Source: Porticoccaceae bacterium
GTDB taxonomy: Bacteria > Pseudomonadota > Gammaproteobacteria > Pseudomonadales > Porticoccaceae
Length of the DNA stretch: 8,774 nucleotides
Direction of reading: 5' to 3'
Assembly (NCBI GenBank): GCA_002591625.1
Contig: PCDB01000031.1
Location: 1 to 8,774, forward strand
Below are positions 1 to 7,665 of this stretch, in pieces. Position numbers and translations under genes: made by a program. The notes under the pieces were generated by a model. That model saw only the letters and a list, made by a program, of their open reading frames with translations, was not told the origin of the DNA and did no database searches. Positions within the stretch are counted from its first letter, which is position 1. Every line of letters begins with the position of its first letter.

Positions 1-1199
1 GTAAATGAGGTTATTGCAAACCGAGCCAATGAAATTCTGGGTGCAGTGTTGGCAACATCCTCACCCAAAATTAGTATGGCATCGGCTGATTCCATTTGCC
101 TGACGGATGGGACTTTGGCGCTCGTTGCCGAGAGAATCTTAACTAAGTCTTTCATCCTTGAGGCTTCGGAGCAAGAAAGACCTGAAGAAAAATTAGATGG
201 CCCCAGCCATCGTTTCAAAAGAAAGTTCGATTCAAGCGACGCCCTTGGAGAGCCTATACCGACCACATGTTTATTATTCAGCCAACGAGCGAGGGTGGAG
301 AGCGCATTTTCTTGGCGAATGGCCGAGAAACTTCCTTCCTTTTCTCGCAATCCAGCGAAGTCAATTCTTTCCGGATTATTGACGTAGCCGGCTCCGAATC
401 GTCCACGATCACAGATAAAATATCCATTTATGTCATAATTATATCGGTTATGGATTCTCTTTAATTGGCCATATCTTTCCCCAGGGGCGGTGTTACATCC
501 TACGCCGCATCCAAAACAGATAGATGGAGCGGACTGCAAATCCCATTTTCGACTATAGTGGGCCAAGAAAGGCTTGTCTGTGAAGACGCCTGTTGGGCAA
601 ACTTCGACCAGATTTCCTGAGAATTCGTTTTCGAGCACGCCATCTTTTTGACGACCGAAAAAGACCCTATCCCTCGAGGCCTGAGCGCCGAAGTCCTTGC
701 CACCCGCATAATCTTTGTAAAATCGTTCGCATCGATAGCAGGTTATACAGCGGTTCATTTCATGATGAATCAGTGGGCCGAGATATTGGTTCCTATGCGT
801 GTTCTTTTTGCCGGTATATCTTCTGTCTCTGTGTCCCACCATTACAGTCATATCTTGGAGGTGGCATTCACCACCCTCGGAGCATACCGGGCAGTCATGG
901 GGATGATTAAGCATCAGGGATTCTATGATGGCTTCACGAAATTGCGCGGCATTTTCTGTGTCCAAGGAAAACCTGGCCCCATCCTTAACCTGCGTCATGC
1001 ACCCCATTACGATCCGACCGGTTGTGTCTTCTTCGCTCTGATATTGGACTACTGCGCATTGTCGACATGAGCCGACAGAACCCATTGCTGGGTGCCAACA
1101 AAAGTAGGGAAGGTCGAGACCTGCATTGAGACAAGCCTCCAGCAGGTTTTCACCTTCGTTCACCTCTATCGATTGTCCGTCCACTAAAACTTTGGGCAT
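1..1199 (-). CDS. nuoG: NADH-quinone oxidoreductase subunit G (NuoG), N-terminal 399 residues, cut by window edge
   Basis: This is the large Fe-S subunit of the complex I peripheral arm, carrying electrons from NuoF/NuoE towards NuoB. My translation from ATG 1199 is open without a stop to the left edge, and the protein continues outside. Ligands seen: 2Fe-2S N1b C34, C45, C48, C67; N5 H99, C103, C106, C112 (HxxxCxxCxxxxxC); N4 C151, C154, C157, C201; and N7 C228, C231, C235, C263 with spacing 2-3-27. N7 is the additional cluster known from E. coli and Thermus but absent from many complexes I. The NuoG molybdopterin-like domain begins after about residue 220, and the segment ILGEDVANTAPR near the edge is typical of it. 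The start has AAGGGGA six bases upstream inside the end of nuoF, and only three bases separate nuoF's stop from it. The family is usually about 900 residues, so roughly 40% is visible. No frameshift was seen. Confidence 0.97.
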   Translation of the reverse strand, partial: MPKVLVDGQSIEVNEGENLLEACLNAGLDLPYFCWHPAMGSVGSCRQCAVVQYQSEEDTTGRIVMGCMTQVKDGARFSLDTENAAQFREAIIESLMLNHPHDCPVCSEGGECHLQDMTVMVGHRDRRYTGKKNTHRNQYLGPLIHHEMNRCITCYRCERFYKDYAGGKDFGAQASRDRVFFGRQKDGVLENEFSGNLVEVCPTGVFTDKPFLAHYSRKWDLQSAPSICFGCGVGCNTAPGERYGQLKRIHNRYNYDINGYFICDRGRFGAGYVNNPERIDFAGLREKEGSFSAIRQENALSTLARWLNNKHVVGIGSPRASLESNFLLKRWLGPSNFSSGLSCSEASRMKDLVKILSATSAKVPSVRQMESADAILILGEDVANTAPRISLARFAITSF

Positions 1200-1202
1200 A
1201 TA

Positions 1203-2498
1203 TTATCCCCTTGCCCCTATCAATTTGTGAGAGCCTGAACCTTCAATCAGTTTTTCAAAATCTGAGTAAAAGTACTTCAATGCACTCTGAAGTGGTTCCA
1301 TGGCTCCTGGAGCAAGTGCGCAATGGGTATTGCCGATTCCGCCGATATATCTGACTTGATACGCCAACGTCTCGAGGTCTTCTTTTTGACCTCGGCCGTT
1401 ATATATATCCTCCAGTACCTGACGAGTCCAAGGAAGCCCGTCTCGGCACGGTGTACAAAAGCCGCAGGATTCTTGAGCAAAAAATCGTATCAGGTTGAGA
1501 ACCATACCAACCGGACAAGTCTGGTCATCTAGGATAATCATTGTTCCAGTTCCCATTCGGCTACCGGCGGCACCGATCACGTTATAATCCATGGCAAGGT
1601 CTAAGTGATCGTTGGTCAGAAAATCAGTTGAACCCCCACCGGGAAGGAAACCTTTGAGCTCCAATCCAGGTTGCATTCCCCCGGCGCAGTCTTCGATTAT
1701 CTCGCGAACCGGCGTGCCCATGGGAAGTTCCCAGCATCCAGGATTATTAACTTTTCCGCTCACGCCAAACAGTTTGGTGCCGCTATCCTCTCCCCGACCT
1801 AGTGTTTGGAACCAATCAGCACCTCGATGAATAATGTGGGTAATGTTACACAGTGTTTCTACATTATTTACGATGGTGGGACGGCCCCAAAGTCCGCTAA
1901 CCTGAGGGAATGGTGGTTTGGCCCTTGGGTTTGCTCGCTTCCCTTCCAATGCGTTAATCAGTGCCGTTTCCTCTCCGCAGATATAGCGACCGGCGCTGGG
2001 GTGGACATACATCTCGAGACTAAAGCCCGACCCCAGTATGTTTTTGCCCAGATAGTTCTTCTCATAGCATTCGACGATAGCGTTCCGAAGCCGCTGAATC
2101 GAGACGACATATTCGCCGCGAATAAAGATATAAGCTATGTCAGCACCAAGAGTGTATGCGGAGAGAATCATGCCTTCTATAAGTTGGTGTGGGTCGAATT
2201 CCATCAGCAGTCGGTCTTTGAACGTGCCGGGTTCCATCTCATCCGCATTGCAGACGAGGTATTTATGCCCCGGCGAACAGGCATCGCCTTTGGGCACAAA
2301 GCTCCATTTCATCCCGGTCGGAAAGCCTGCCCCACCGCGACCCCGAAGTTTGGAATCCTTGACGATAGACTCACAGTCTTCTGGGCTCAACTCGGCGATA
2401 GCTTTTTTCAGGCCTTGATACCCCTCGTTGGCCTCATATGCGATGATATTGATAGGCTTGGGATCATTTGCAATGTTTCGTGTAAGCACTCTTTCCAT
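1203..2498 (-). CDS. nuoF: NADH-quinone oxidoreductase subunit F (NuoF), NADH- and FMN-binding
   Basis: This 431-residue subunit oxidises NADH with FMN and passes electrons to 4Fe-4S cluster N3, in the cytoplasmic tip of complex I. The FMN-binding glycine-rich segment GRGGAGFPTGMKW is at 53-65, the NADH/FMN site motif RYICGEETALIN at 171-182, and the cluster N3 ligands C345, C348, C351 (CGFCTPC) and C393 close to the C-terminus. Length matches the family (about 420-450). I chose ATG 2498, which overlaps the nuoE stop as TGATG and has GAGGA six bases upstream. A TTG one codon earlier (2501) would give a 4-base overlap but sits only three bases from that ribosome site. Translational coupling to nuoE is likely. 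A 286-codon open frame on the opposite strand is a shadow of this gene. Confidence 0.98.
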   Translation of the reverse strand: MERVLTRNIANDPKPINIIAYEANEGYQGLKKAIAELSPEDCESIVKDSKLRGRGGAGFPTGMKWSFVPKGDACSPGHKYLVCNADEMEPGTFKDRLLMEFDPHQLIEGMILSAYTLGADIAYIFIRGEYVVSIQRLRNAIVECYEKNYLGKNILGSGFSLEMYVHPSAGRYICGEETALINALEGKRANPRAKPPFPQVSGLWGRPTIVNNVETLCNITHIIHRGADWFQTLGRGEDSGTKLFGVSGKVNNPGCWELPMGTPVREIIEDCAGGMQPGLELKGFLPGGGSTDFLTNDHLDLAMDYNVIGAAGSRMGTGTMIILDDQTCPVGMVLNLIRFFAQESCGFCTPCRDGLPWTRQVLEDIYNGRGQKEDLETLAYQVRYIGGIGNTHCALAPGAMEPLQSALKYFYSDFEKLIEGSGSHKLIGARG

Positions 2499-3013
2499 CA
2501 ACAGTCCTCGCGTGAAGAGGCTCGATTGAATGTGGCTTCAATCTTTGCATCATCTAAGTTGGTTATGAGTTCGTCGCCGACCATCATAACCGGTGCTCGG
2601 TCACAGGCGCCGAGGCAAGGCACTGGCAGAAGTGTATATTTTTTGTCAGTTGTTGTTTCCCCGTAACCTATCTTTAAAACGTCGCTGACTTTTTCCTTGG
2701 CCTTTTCGCATCCACAAATCCAACAGCTGACACTATCACAGAATAGTATTACCCTCTCTCCCACCGGCCTTCGATAAATCAGGTTGTAAAAGGTAGCAAT
2801 GCCTTCTAATTCGTCAATTGACATCTCGAGATGTCTTGCTATCGCTGCAAGACTTTCATCTGATATCCAGCCCCTCTGTGACTGGACGATTTTCAACGCG
2901 TCAATCGCAGCTCCGGACTTGTAAGGCACGTGTTCCAATTCGGCATCAATTGCTTGCAATTCTTCTTCCGACAGAAAGGAATCGATGTCGGTGAGTATGA
3001 CTGACCCTTTCAT
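2498..3013 (-). CDS. nuoE: NADH-quinone oxidoreductase subunit E (NuoE), thioredoxin-like 2Fe-2S
   Basis: This 171-residue peripheral-arm subunit carries 2Fe-2S cluster N1a next to the FMN of NuoF. The ligands are C92, C97, C133 and C137 with the family spacing C-x4-C-x35-C-x3-C, within CDSVSC and PCLGAC. The N-terminal helical part has the usual GWISDESL and GIATFYN segments (48-55, 71-77) before the thioredoxin-like domain. The ATG at 3013 overlaps the nuoCD stop as ATGA, and the stop codon overlaps the nuoF start, so it is coupled on both sides. Ribosome-site match is weak (GGA about ten bases upstream), consistent with coupling. Odd detail: two extra cysteines, C100 and C102, follow the first ligand pair in the segment WICGCEKAK, where E. 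coli has HINGYQ. Whether they matter is unknown. Confidence 0.97.
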   Translation of the reverse strand: MKGSVILTDIDSFLSEEELQAIDAELEHVPYKSGAAIDALKIVQSQRGWISDESLAAIARHLEMSIDELEGIATFYNLIYRRPVGERVILFCDSVSCWICGCEKAKEKVSDVLKIGYGETTTDKKYTLLPVPCLGACDRAPVMMVGDELITNLDDAKIEATFNRASSREDC

Positions 3014-4782
3014 CGATCTACGTCCGCCATAACGAAGTCGATGCTGGCAATAATCGCAATGAGATCAGGTATCATCAGCCCATTACTTATCAACGGAATC
3101 TGCTGCAGGTGAGGAAAAGATGGTGTGCGAATACGCGTGCGATAAGAGTTGGTTCCGCCGTCACTGATTAAATGGTAGCTGTTGATGCCTTTTGTTGCTT
3201 CGAGCATCACCGACGCTTCGCCCTGGGGAATTACTGGCCCCCAGGTTACGTTTAGAAAATGATGAATCAAGGTTTCGATATCTTGCATCGTCCTCTCTTT
3301 TGGCGGAGGAGTGGTTAGTGAATGTTCACTTTTATATGGACCATTTGGCATATTATCTATGCATTGCCGGATTATTTTCAGACTCTGTCTCATTTCTTCA
3401 ATCCTTACAACAGCACGGTCATAGCAATCGCCATTGCTTGCGGTCGGAACCTCAAAATCAAACTGATCATATCCGCTGCTATATGGCCGAGTTTTTCTGA
3501 GATCCCAATCACTGCCGGTTGCGCGCAAACCTGGTCCAGTTATACCCCACTCAAGAGCCTCTGATTGAGTATAAACGCCCACCCCTACTGTGCGGTCCTT
3601 CAGGATTTTGTTCTGCATAGCCATTTTGTCGTAGTGGTCTAGTCTCGCGGGCATCGAATCTATGAAGTCTCGCATCAGTTTTTCCCATCCATTGGGAAGA
3701 TCAGCGGTCACGCCTCCGATTCGAAACCAGGCTGGGTGCATCCTTCCTCCTGTGATTGCCTCTACGATCCCGAAAAGCCTTTCCCTGTCTGCAAACATGT
3801 AGAAGACAGGAGACATTTGCCCAACATCTTGAACAAATGTTCCATAGAAGACGAGATGGCTTGATATGCGAAAAAGCTCTGCGAGCATGATCCTTATGAC
3901 CTTAGCCCGATCGGGAACCTTGATGCCAGCGAGTATTTCTACGGCCTGAACATAGGCTAAATTGTTCATAACCCCTGCCAGGTAATCAATTCGGTCCGTG
4001 TAAGGGATGTAAGTGTGCCAAGTCTGTCGCTCACCCATCTTCTCGGCACCTCGATGGTGATACCCGATGTCTGGCACCGAATCCTTAATAACCTCACCAT
4101 CGAGTTGCAGAGCAATACGAAAAACGCCATGAACGCTTGGATGATTTGGTCCCAGATTTAAAAACATGTACTCATTGTCTTCATCCTTCGATTTCATGCC
4201 CCAGTCTTCAGGTCTGAAACGCAGAGCCTCTTGTTCACGAGCCACGCGTTCATCGCCCATTTCGAAAGGCCCCATTTCGGTGGCTCGCGCCGGATGATCC
4301 TTTCTGAGAGCATGGCCCTCCCAAGTGGGAGGGAGTAGGATACGAAAAAGTGTGGGGTGGCCCTCGAATACAATCCCAAACATATCCCAAGCTTCTCTCT
4401 CATACCAGTTAGCATTGGGCCAAGTTTTGATTATGGTAGGGATAGTTAAGTCTGATTCGTTTAACGCAACTTTAACGCGTAAGTCCTCATTGCGCCGGGT
4501 AGAAAGCAATTGATAAACAACTGTGAAGTCCGAGGCCGGTTGTCCTAATCGGTGGATTCTGGTCCGTTCATCGATCCCAAATAGGTCATAAAGCATGCAA
4601 AAATGGGATCGAAGAAACTTCATCACTGCTATTATCATGTCACGGCTAATCCATATCGTGACAACACCATCGGCGCACTCTTGCTCCATAAAAGAGTTTT
4701 CGCCAAATGCACTAATTAACTCTCTTATGGCAAACGTCGATTGATTGTCAACGAAGGATTGCTCTGCGAGTGGGGTATCCAT
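3010..4782 (-). CDS. nuoCD: Fused NADH-quinone oxidoreductase subunit C/D (NuoCD)
   Basis: This 590-residue fusion has a 30 kDa NuoC part (about 1-190) and a 49 kDa NuoD part (about 203-590), which forms most of the quinone site with NuoB. The NuoC signature is [11 protein letters not shown] (127-137), followed by [16 protein letters not shown] (154-169). NuoD starts with [14 protein letters not shown] (209-222), then [16 protein letters not shown] (240-255), and ends in the typical DFVMADVDR. Residues matching the bovine 49 kDa quinone-site H59, Y108 and D160 are H218, Y267 and D319, with identical spacing (49 and 101). The fused form is typical of enterobacteria, pseudomonads and relatives, and the length is close to E. 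coli's (about 600). It lies 11 bases after nuoB and overlaps nuoE by four bases. ATG 4782 has only a weak ribosome site. Confidence 0.98.
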   Translation of the reverse strand: MDTPLAEQSFVDNQSTFAIRELISAFGENSFMEQECADGVVTIWISRDMIIAVMKFLRSHFCMLYDLFGIDERTRIHRLGQPASDFTVVYQLLSTRRNEDLRVKVALNESDLTIPTIIKTWPNANWYEREAWDMFGIVFEGHPTLFRILLPPTWEGHALRKDHPARATEMGPFEMGDERVAREQEALRFRPEDWGMKSKDEDNEYMFLNLGPNHPSVHGVFRIALQLDGEVIKDSVPDIGYHHRGAEKMGERQTWHTYIPYTDRIDYLAGVMNNLAYVQAVEILAGIKVPDRAKVIRIMLAELFRISSHLVFYGTFVQDVGQMSPVFYMFADRERLFGIVEAITGGRMHPAWFRIGGVTADLPNGWEKLMRDFIDSMPARLDHYDKMAMQNKILKDRTVGVGVYTQSEALEWGITGPGLRATGSDWDLRKTRPYSSGYDQFDFEVPTASNGDCYDRAVVRIEEMRQSLKIIRQCIDNMPNGPYKSEHSLTTPPPKERTMQDIETLIHHFLNVTWGPVIPQGEASVMLEATKGINSYHLISDGGTNSYRTRIRTPSFPHLQQIPLISNGLMIPDLIAIIASIDFVMADVDR

Positions 4783-4793
4783 TATTAAATGGC

Positions 4794-5429
4794 CTATATA
4801 TCCTTGGGCTCTCTCAATTCGGTAGCCAATATTCGAGTTGGGGTTAATTCATCTCTCTTGCTAATTTTGTCGGGTTTTACAACCGTCTGATCTCCCGTGA
4901 CCCAACTTAAAGGTCTGCGCTCCTTCCCAACTGATTTCTGTAGCATAATAAGGCCCTGCATAAACGCCTCTGGTCTCGGAGGACATCCCGGCACATAAAC
5001 ATCTACAGGGATGAACTTGTCAACTCCTTGAACTACCGAGTAGATGTCATACATTCCGCCAGAGTTGGCGCAAGAGCCCATTGAAATAATCCATCGTGGT
5101 TCCAATAGTTGGTCATAAAGCCTTTTGACTACTGGTGCCATCTTTAAAAAGCAGGTCCCTGAAATTACCATCAAGTCAGCTTGACGCGGCGTGGCTCGGA
5201 TAACTTCAGCTCCGAATCGTGCAATATCATGTTTGCTCGTAAATGCAGTGGCCATCTCCACATAGCAGCAGGACAGTCCGAAATTGAATGGCCATAAGGA
5301 GTTAGATCGGCCCCAAGCTATAAGGTCTTCAAGTTTGGCGAAAGCAACATTTCTCTGAACTTGCTCTTCCACAAAATCATTTGACAAAGCATTATCATTT
5401 TCCTCGGGTCGCGTAAGGCTCCATCTCAT
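4794..5429 (-). CDS. nuoB: NADH-quinone oxidoreductase subunit B (NuoB), cluster N2 subunit
   Basis: This 211-residue subunit holds the terminal 4Fe-4S cluster N2, which reduces quinone at the NuoB/NuoD interface by the membrane. Ligands are the tandem pair C54-C55 (GLSCCYVEM), C120 (GSCANSGG) and C149 (PGCPPRPE). Spacings of 65 and 29 residues equal those of E. coli NuoB (C64, C129, C158). Other conserved stretches are [12 protein letters not shown] (81-92) and [17 protein letters not shown] (127-143). The ATG 5429 start overlaps the nuoA stop as ATGA and has AGAGG eight bases upstream. No anomaly was seen apart from the ordinary family variation at both ends. Confidence 0.98.
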   Translation of the reverse strand: MRWSLTRPEENDNALSNDFVEEQVQRNVAFAKLEDLIAWGRSNSLWPFNFGLSCCYVEMATAFTSKHDIARFGAEVIRATPRQADLMVISGTCFLKMAPVVKRLYDQLLEPRWIISMGSCANSGGMYDIYSVVQGVDKFIPVDVYVPGCPPRPEAFMQGLIMLQKSVGKERRPLSWVTGDQTVVKPDKISKRDELTPTRILATELREPKDI

Positions 5430-5848
5430 GATTCTTGCCTCTCTCGCTCAAGCGCCTCTGCAAGACCAACTCGTTTTTTGTTACCCCAGTCAAGGCCCCC
5501 GCTGAGCCACCCATACAAAAGTGCTACTGCAAGAACCGCAACGAATATCATCATCGAGATGTATCCCATCCATCCCAATTCATAAAACGCCACGGCATAT
5601 GCGAATATAAAGATAGCTTCCAAGTCGAAAATTACAAAGAAGATAGCTACAAGGTAGAATTCCACTGAAATCCTAAGTTGCGCTCCACCAACAGAAACGA
5701 TACCCGATTCATAAGGGTCATTGGTTGCTGCAACTCTTCGACTCTGGCCAAGTAACCAGCCGACAAACAGCATAGCTACGATTAAAAATACAACCAAAGT
5801 ACCAAATAGCATAAGCGGCCAAATCTCAGCGGTATGGTTAGAAGTCAA
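5426..5848 (-). CDS. nuoA: NADH-quinone oxidoreductase subunit A (NuoA), first gene of the operon
   Basis: This small membrane-arm subunit sits at the junction with the peripheral arm and helps form the entrance of the quinone channel. Three hydrophobic segments are visible at about 7-34, 62-86 and 93-117. The conserved loop NDPYESGI falls at about 43-50, and the acidic pair of FVIFDLEA is D75/E77, equivalent to E. coli D79/E81. The frame has no ATG near the right place. I chose TTG 5848, which gives 140 residues (the family is about 137-147) and has AGGA seven bases upstream. A longer frame from TTG 5929 would add 27 residues that do not resemble NuoA, and its start would lie beside a hairpin. 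The gene overlaps nuoB by four bases. Gene identity is firm; the start is less so. Confidence 0.95.
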   Translation of the reverse strand: MTSNHTAEIWPLMLFGTLVVFLIVAMLFVGWLLGQSRRVAATNDPYESGIVSVGGAQLRISVEFYLVAIFFVIFDLEAIFIFAYAVAFYELGWMGYISMMIFVAVLAVALLYGWLSGGLDWGNKKRVGLAEALERERQES

Positions 5849-5855
5849 TTGCCCA

Positions 5856-5859
5856 TCCT
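5856..5859 (-). promoter_or_regulatory. Ribosome-binding site supporting the TTG start of nuoA
   Basis: Minus-strand AGGA lies seven bases before TTG 5848 and is the best Shine-Dalgarno match in the frame. It is the reason for preferring the shorter NuoA. A poorer match, GAAGTGG, lies before TTG 5929 but is contained in a hairpin stem. Confidence 0.5.
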
Positions 5860-5931
5860 GACTATAACATCGGCGTGCTAGGAAACTCAGCGCGTATTGC
5901 AGGCTGGCAGATCCCTTATCACACCTCAAGT

Positions 5932-5946
5932 GCCACTTCGAGTGGC
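5932..5946 (-). promoter_or_regulatory. Tight hairpin in the presumed nuoA leader
   Basis: The arms GCCACT and AGTGGC pair perfectly around a three-base loop (CGA on the minus strand). It lies about 85 bases upstream of the chosen nuoA start and ends two bases before the alternative TTG 5929. No T-run follows on the minus strand, so it is not a classical terminator. It could shape the leader RNA or be a DNA-binding palindrome. Confidence 0.4.
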
Positions 5947-6153
5947 TTACCTTCTGATTTGACTGTTTTGAAGGTCCCTTTTAAAAAATTGCTCATTCAC
6001 GACATGTGCCGGTTTTAGCTATTTGTTTTTTACCGACTTTTGCTAATAGGTTTATACTCTGAAAAACTAGAGTAGCCATAAATGAACACGGCGGTACATT
6101 ATCGAAAATTATGTTATTTGGCAAGTTCTAACCGGCAGTTTTTACTACAAAAT

Positions 6154-6171
6154 CTATTCAAATATGAATAG
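6154..6171. promoter_or_regulatory. 18-bp perfect palindrome, possible operator upstream of nuo
   Basis: CTATTCA and TGAATAG are perfect 7-base inverted arms around AATA. It lies about 300 bases upstream of the nuoA start. It does not match the FNR, CRP, Fur or LexA consensus that I know. AT-rich sequence raises the odds of a chance palindrome, so this is a candidate only. Confidence 0.3.
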
Positions 6172-6390
6172 TATCAATAACATAGGTTAGACTGCTGCAG
6201 GACTGGTCAGCTCGCTATAAATGTGATGCTGTAATGCAAAAAACTATATTAAAAAGGCTGAGGAAATGCTCTTCTACAAGCAAAAAAAGGGTCCTGCTTA
6301 GATAGAGATTTGGCCTATTTGTGAGAGACAATCGACGCGCTATTGCATCTTGAGCAAAGAACAATTGCTATTTTATTCCGCTGAACGCAG

Positions 6391-6420
6391 TCACAGTTCC
6401 CACCTGTGAGCTGTCCTCAC
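6391..6420 (-). other. Two overlapping, mutually exclusive short hairpins just after apbE
   Basis: TCACAG/CTGTGA (6391-6396 with 6404-6409, 7-base loop) and GTGAG/CTCAC (6406-6410 with 6416-6420, 5-base loop) share bases 6406-6409, so only one can form at a time. They start two bases beyond the apbE stop. No U-tract follows on the minus strand, so intrinsic termination is not well supported. They may instead stabilise the 3' end of the message. Confidence 0.35.
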
Positions 6421-6422
6421 TG

Positions 6423-7502
6423 CTATCGGCTCAAACTATCGCCGCCTTGTCTTCCCATTAGCTCAGTATTGTATCTCCTGAAAGCGGGACTCATCCTCGG
6501 TTCTTTCTCGGTAGGGTCTTCTCCCGCTATGTACAGGGGAATGTCGAGTTGAATAGCTGTAGAAATCGCCTCCTCCTTACTCATAACAGAAAAAGCGGTC
6601 GCCCATGCATCGGCATAAGCACATTCGTCCATTATTACGGTGACCGATTTAAGATTATGAATCAAAGGATAACCAGATCGCGGGTTAATAATGTGCGAAT
6701 AACGCATGCCTTCTTTTTCAAAAAAATTTCTATAGCTTCCTGAGGTCGCAACTGCGCCTTGGTTCAACAAAATCAATCTGTCATAGGACCCAAATTTAGA
6801 TGCTGATTCGATAGCAACTCGCCACTCCTGACCCTTTGGATTATGTCCTTTAACTTTGAGCTCACCGCCGATTTCTACTAAATAATTATTCAACGAAAGC
6901 GTCGCAAGGTAATCAGCTATTAAGTCAACCGCATAACCTTTTGCTACGGCCGATACGTCTAAGATCAGACTCCTAGATTTTTTAAGCAGATAAAAATCAG
7001 AGTCAGCTTTCATAATCAGGCCGTCAAAACCTGTTTTTGACGTTGCAAACTCAACTTCCTCATCTGTTGGGAAAATACTAACGCTATCTCGATCATCGAA
7101 GCCCCAAAGTTCGACTAGTGCTCCGACACTTGGATCAAAGGAGCCATGACTTTGATCCCATACCTCTTTACTTATGAGCAGAACTTGCCATAGCGTTTCA
7201 GAAATTTTCATTTCTGTATTTATTCCTGCGGCGTTAAACAAACTGATTTCAGAATCTTCCCTATAGGAAGATGTGGCTTCGTCAACGATAGACAAAAGGG
7301 ATTCGATTCCCATAGATAATTCCGCCTTTGCCACCGTTCCGCCAACTACGGTAATGTTATATGTCGTGCCAAAAGTCGTGCCAGAAATTTTGATTACTCG
7401 ATCTTGCGGCTGGCATGAACACAAAAATGAGCTAACAATGAGCACAGCAACGAGCTCAGAGTATCTCGATGATAATTTTCGCCAGAAAAGGGTATGAGCC
7501 AT
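6423..7502 (-). CDS. apbE: ApbE-family FAD:protein FMN transferase, predicted lipoprotein
   Basis: ApbE enzymes use FAD to attach FMN covalently to a Thr/Ser of target proteins on the outer face of the cytoplasmic membrane; known targets include NqrB, NqrC, RnfD and RnfG. This 359-residue protein has a basic n-region (R8, K9, R13), a hydrophobic stretch 17-27 and a lipobox LCSC ending at C30, suggesting membrane anchoring. Family motifs follow: FDPSVGALVELWGF (122-135), LDVSAVAKGYAVD (181-193), VEIGGEL (209-215), ATSGSYRNFFE (252-262), HIINPRSGYP (270-279) and YADAWATAF (296-304), with likely metal ligands D298 and T302. An in-frame TAG nine codons upstream of ATG 7502 supports the start, although its ribosome site is weak. 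A poor promoter-like pair (TTGATC 7562-7567, TTAATT 7539-7544) lies upstream. No Nqr or Rnf gene is in view. Confidence 0.95.
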   Translation of the reverse strand: MAHTLFWRKLSSRYSELVAVLIVSSFLCSCQPQDRVIKISGTTFGTTYNITVVGGTVAKAELSMGIESLLSIVDEATSSYREDSEISLFNAAGINTEMKISETLWQVLLISKEVWDQSHGSFDPSVGALVELWGFDDRDSVSIFPTDEEVEFATSKTGFDGLIMKADSDFYLLKKSRSLILDVSAVAKGYAVDLIADYLATLSLNNYLVEIGGELKVKGHNPKGQEWRVAIESASKFGSYDRLILLNQGAVATSGSYRNFFEKEGMRYSHIINPRSGYPLIHNLKSVTVIMDECAYADAWATAFSVMSKEEAISTAIQLDIPLYIAGEDPTEKEPRMSPAFRRYNTELMGRQGGDSLSR

Positions 7503-7665
7503 GATGAAGAGCGCCTTCAGAGTTTCTTCATGCTAACCAATTAAGCATGCATATAATCGCTGATCAACCATATACACTAATAGCTCTTTTGGGCGCAAAA
7601 AGTAGGTTTCTGTATACCAATCCCTGCCAGAATATTAGACCGGGAGTATGTTTTATAAAGAATCA

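Larger units (their letters stand above)
5849..6422. other. AT-rich non-coding gap between apbE and nuoA, presumed nuo promoter and leader region
   Basis: No open frame of gene-like length or recognisable protein occurs on either strand, and I found no tRNA or CRISPR pattern. Because nuoA is the first gene of a tight operon and the gap is long, the nuo promoter is most likely here. I could not find a convincing sigma-70 pair: a minus-strand TATAAA at 6051-6056 has no good -35 partner. The region holds the hairpin at 5932-5946, the palindrome at 6154-6171 and the hairpins after apbE at 6391-6420. A small RNA cannot be excluded by eye. Confidence 0.6.

Noticed and set aside
46..1070. Several plus-strand open frames of 61-140 codons, and a minus-strand frame at 500-709
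   Set aside because: NuoG reads continuously through the whole region on the minus strand with all cluster ligands, so these are shadows in other frames.
1806..2666. Open frame of 286 codons on the plus strand opposite nuoF and nuoE
   Set aside because: It is antisense to two genes with complete family motifs, shows no recognisable domain and spans both genes; it is a codon-bias shadow.
5849..5929. N-terminal extension of NuoA to TTG 5929
   Set aside because: The added residues do not resemble NuoA, make it longer than the family, and the ribosome site would be inside a hairpin; kept only as an alternative start.
6007..6137. Inverted 8-mers TGCCGGTT (6007-6014) and AACCGGCA (6130-6137)
   Set aside because: They lie 115 bases apart; a perfect 8-bp inverted pair is expected about once or twice by chance in a gap this long.
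6219..6240. CRP-like site beginning AAATGTGA
   Set aside because: Only the left half matches the consensus; the right half (AATGCA) does not, so binding is not supported.
6266..6301. Tiny plus-strand open frame of 11 codons with GAGGA just before its ATG
   Set aside because: The ribosome site is one base from the ATG, too close to work well, and such short frames are common by chance.
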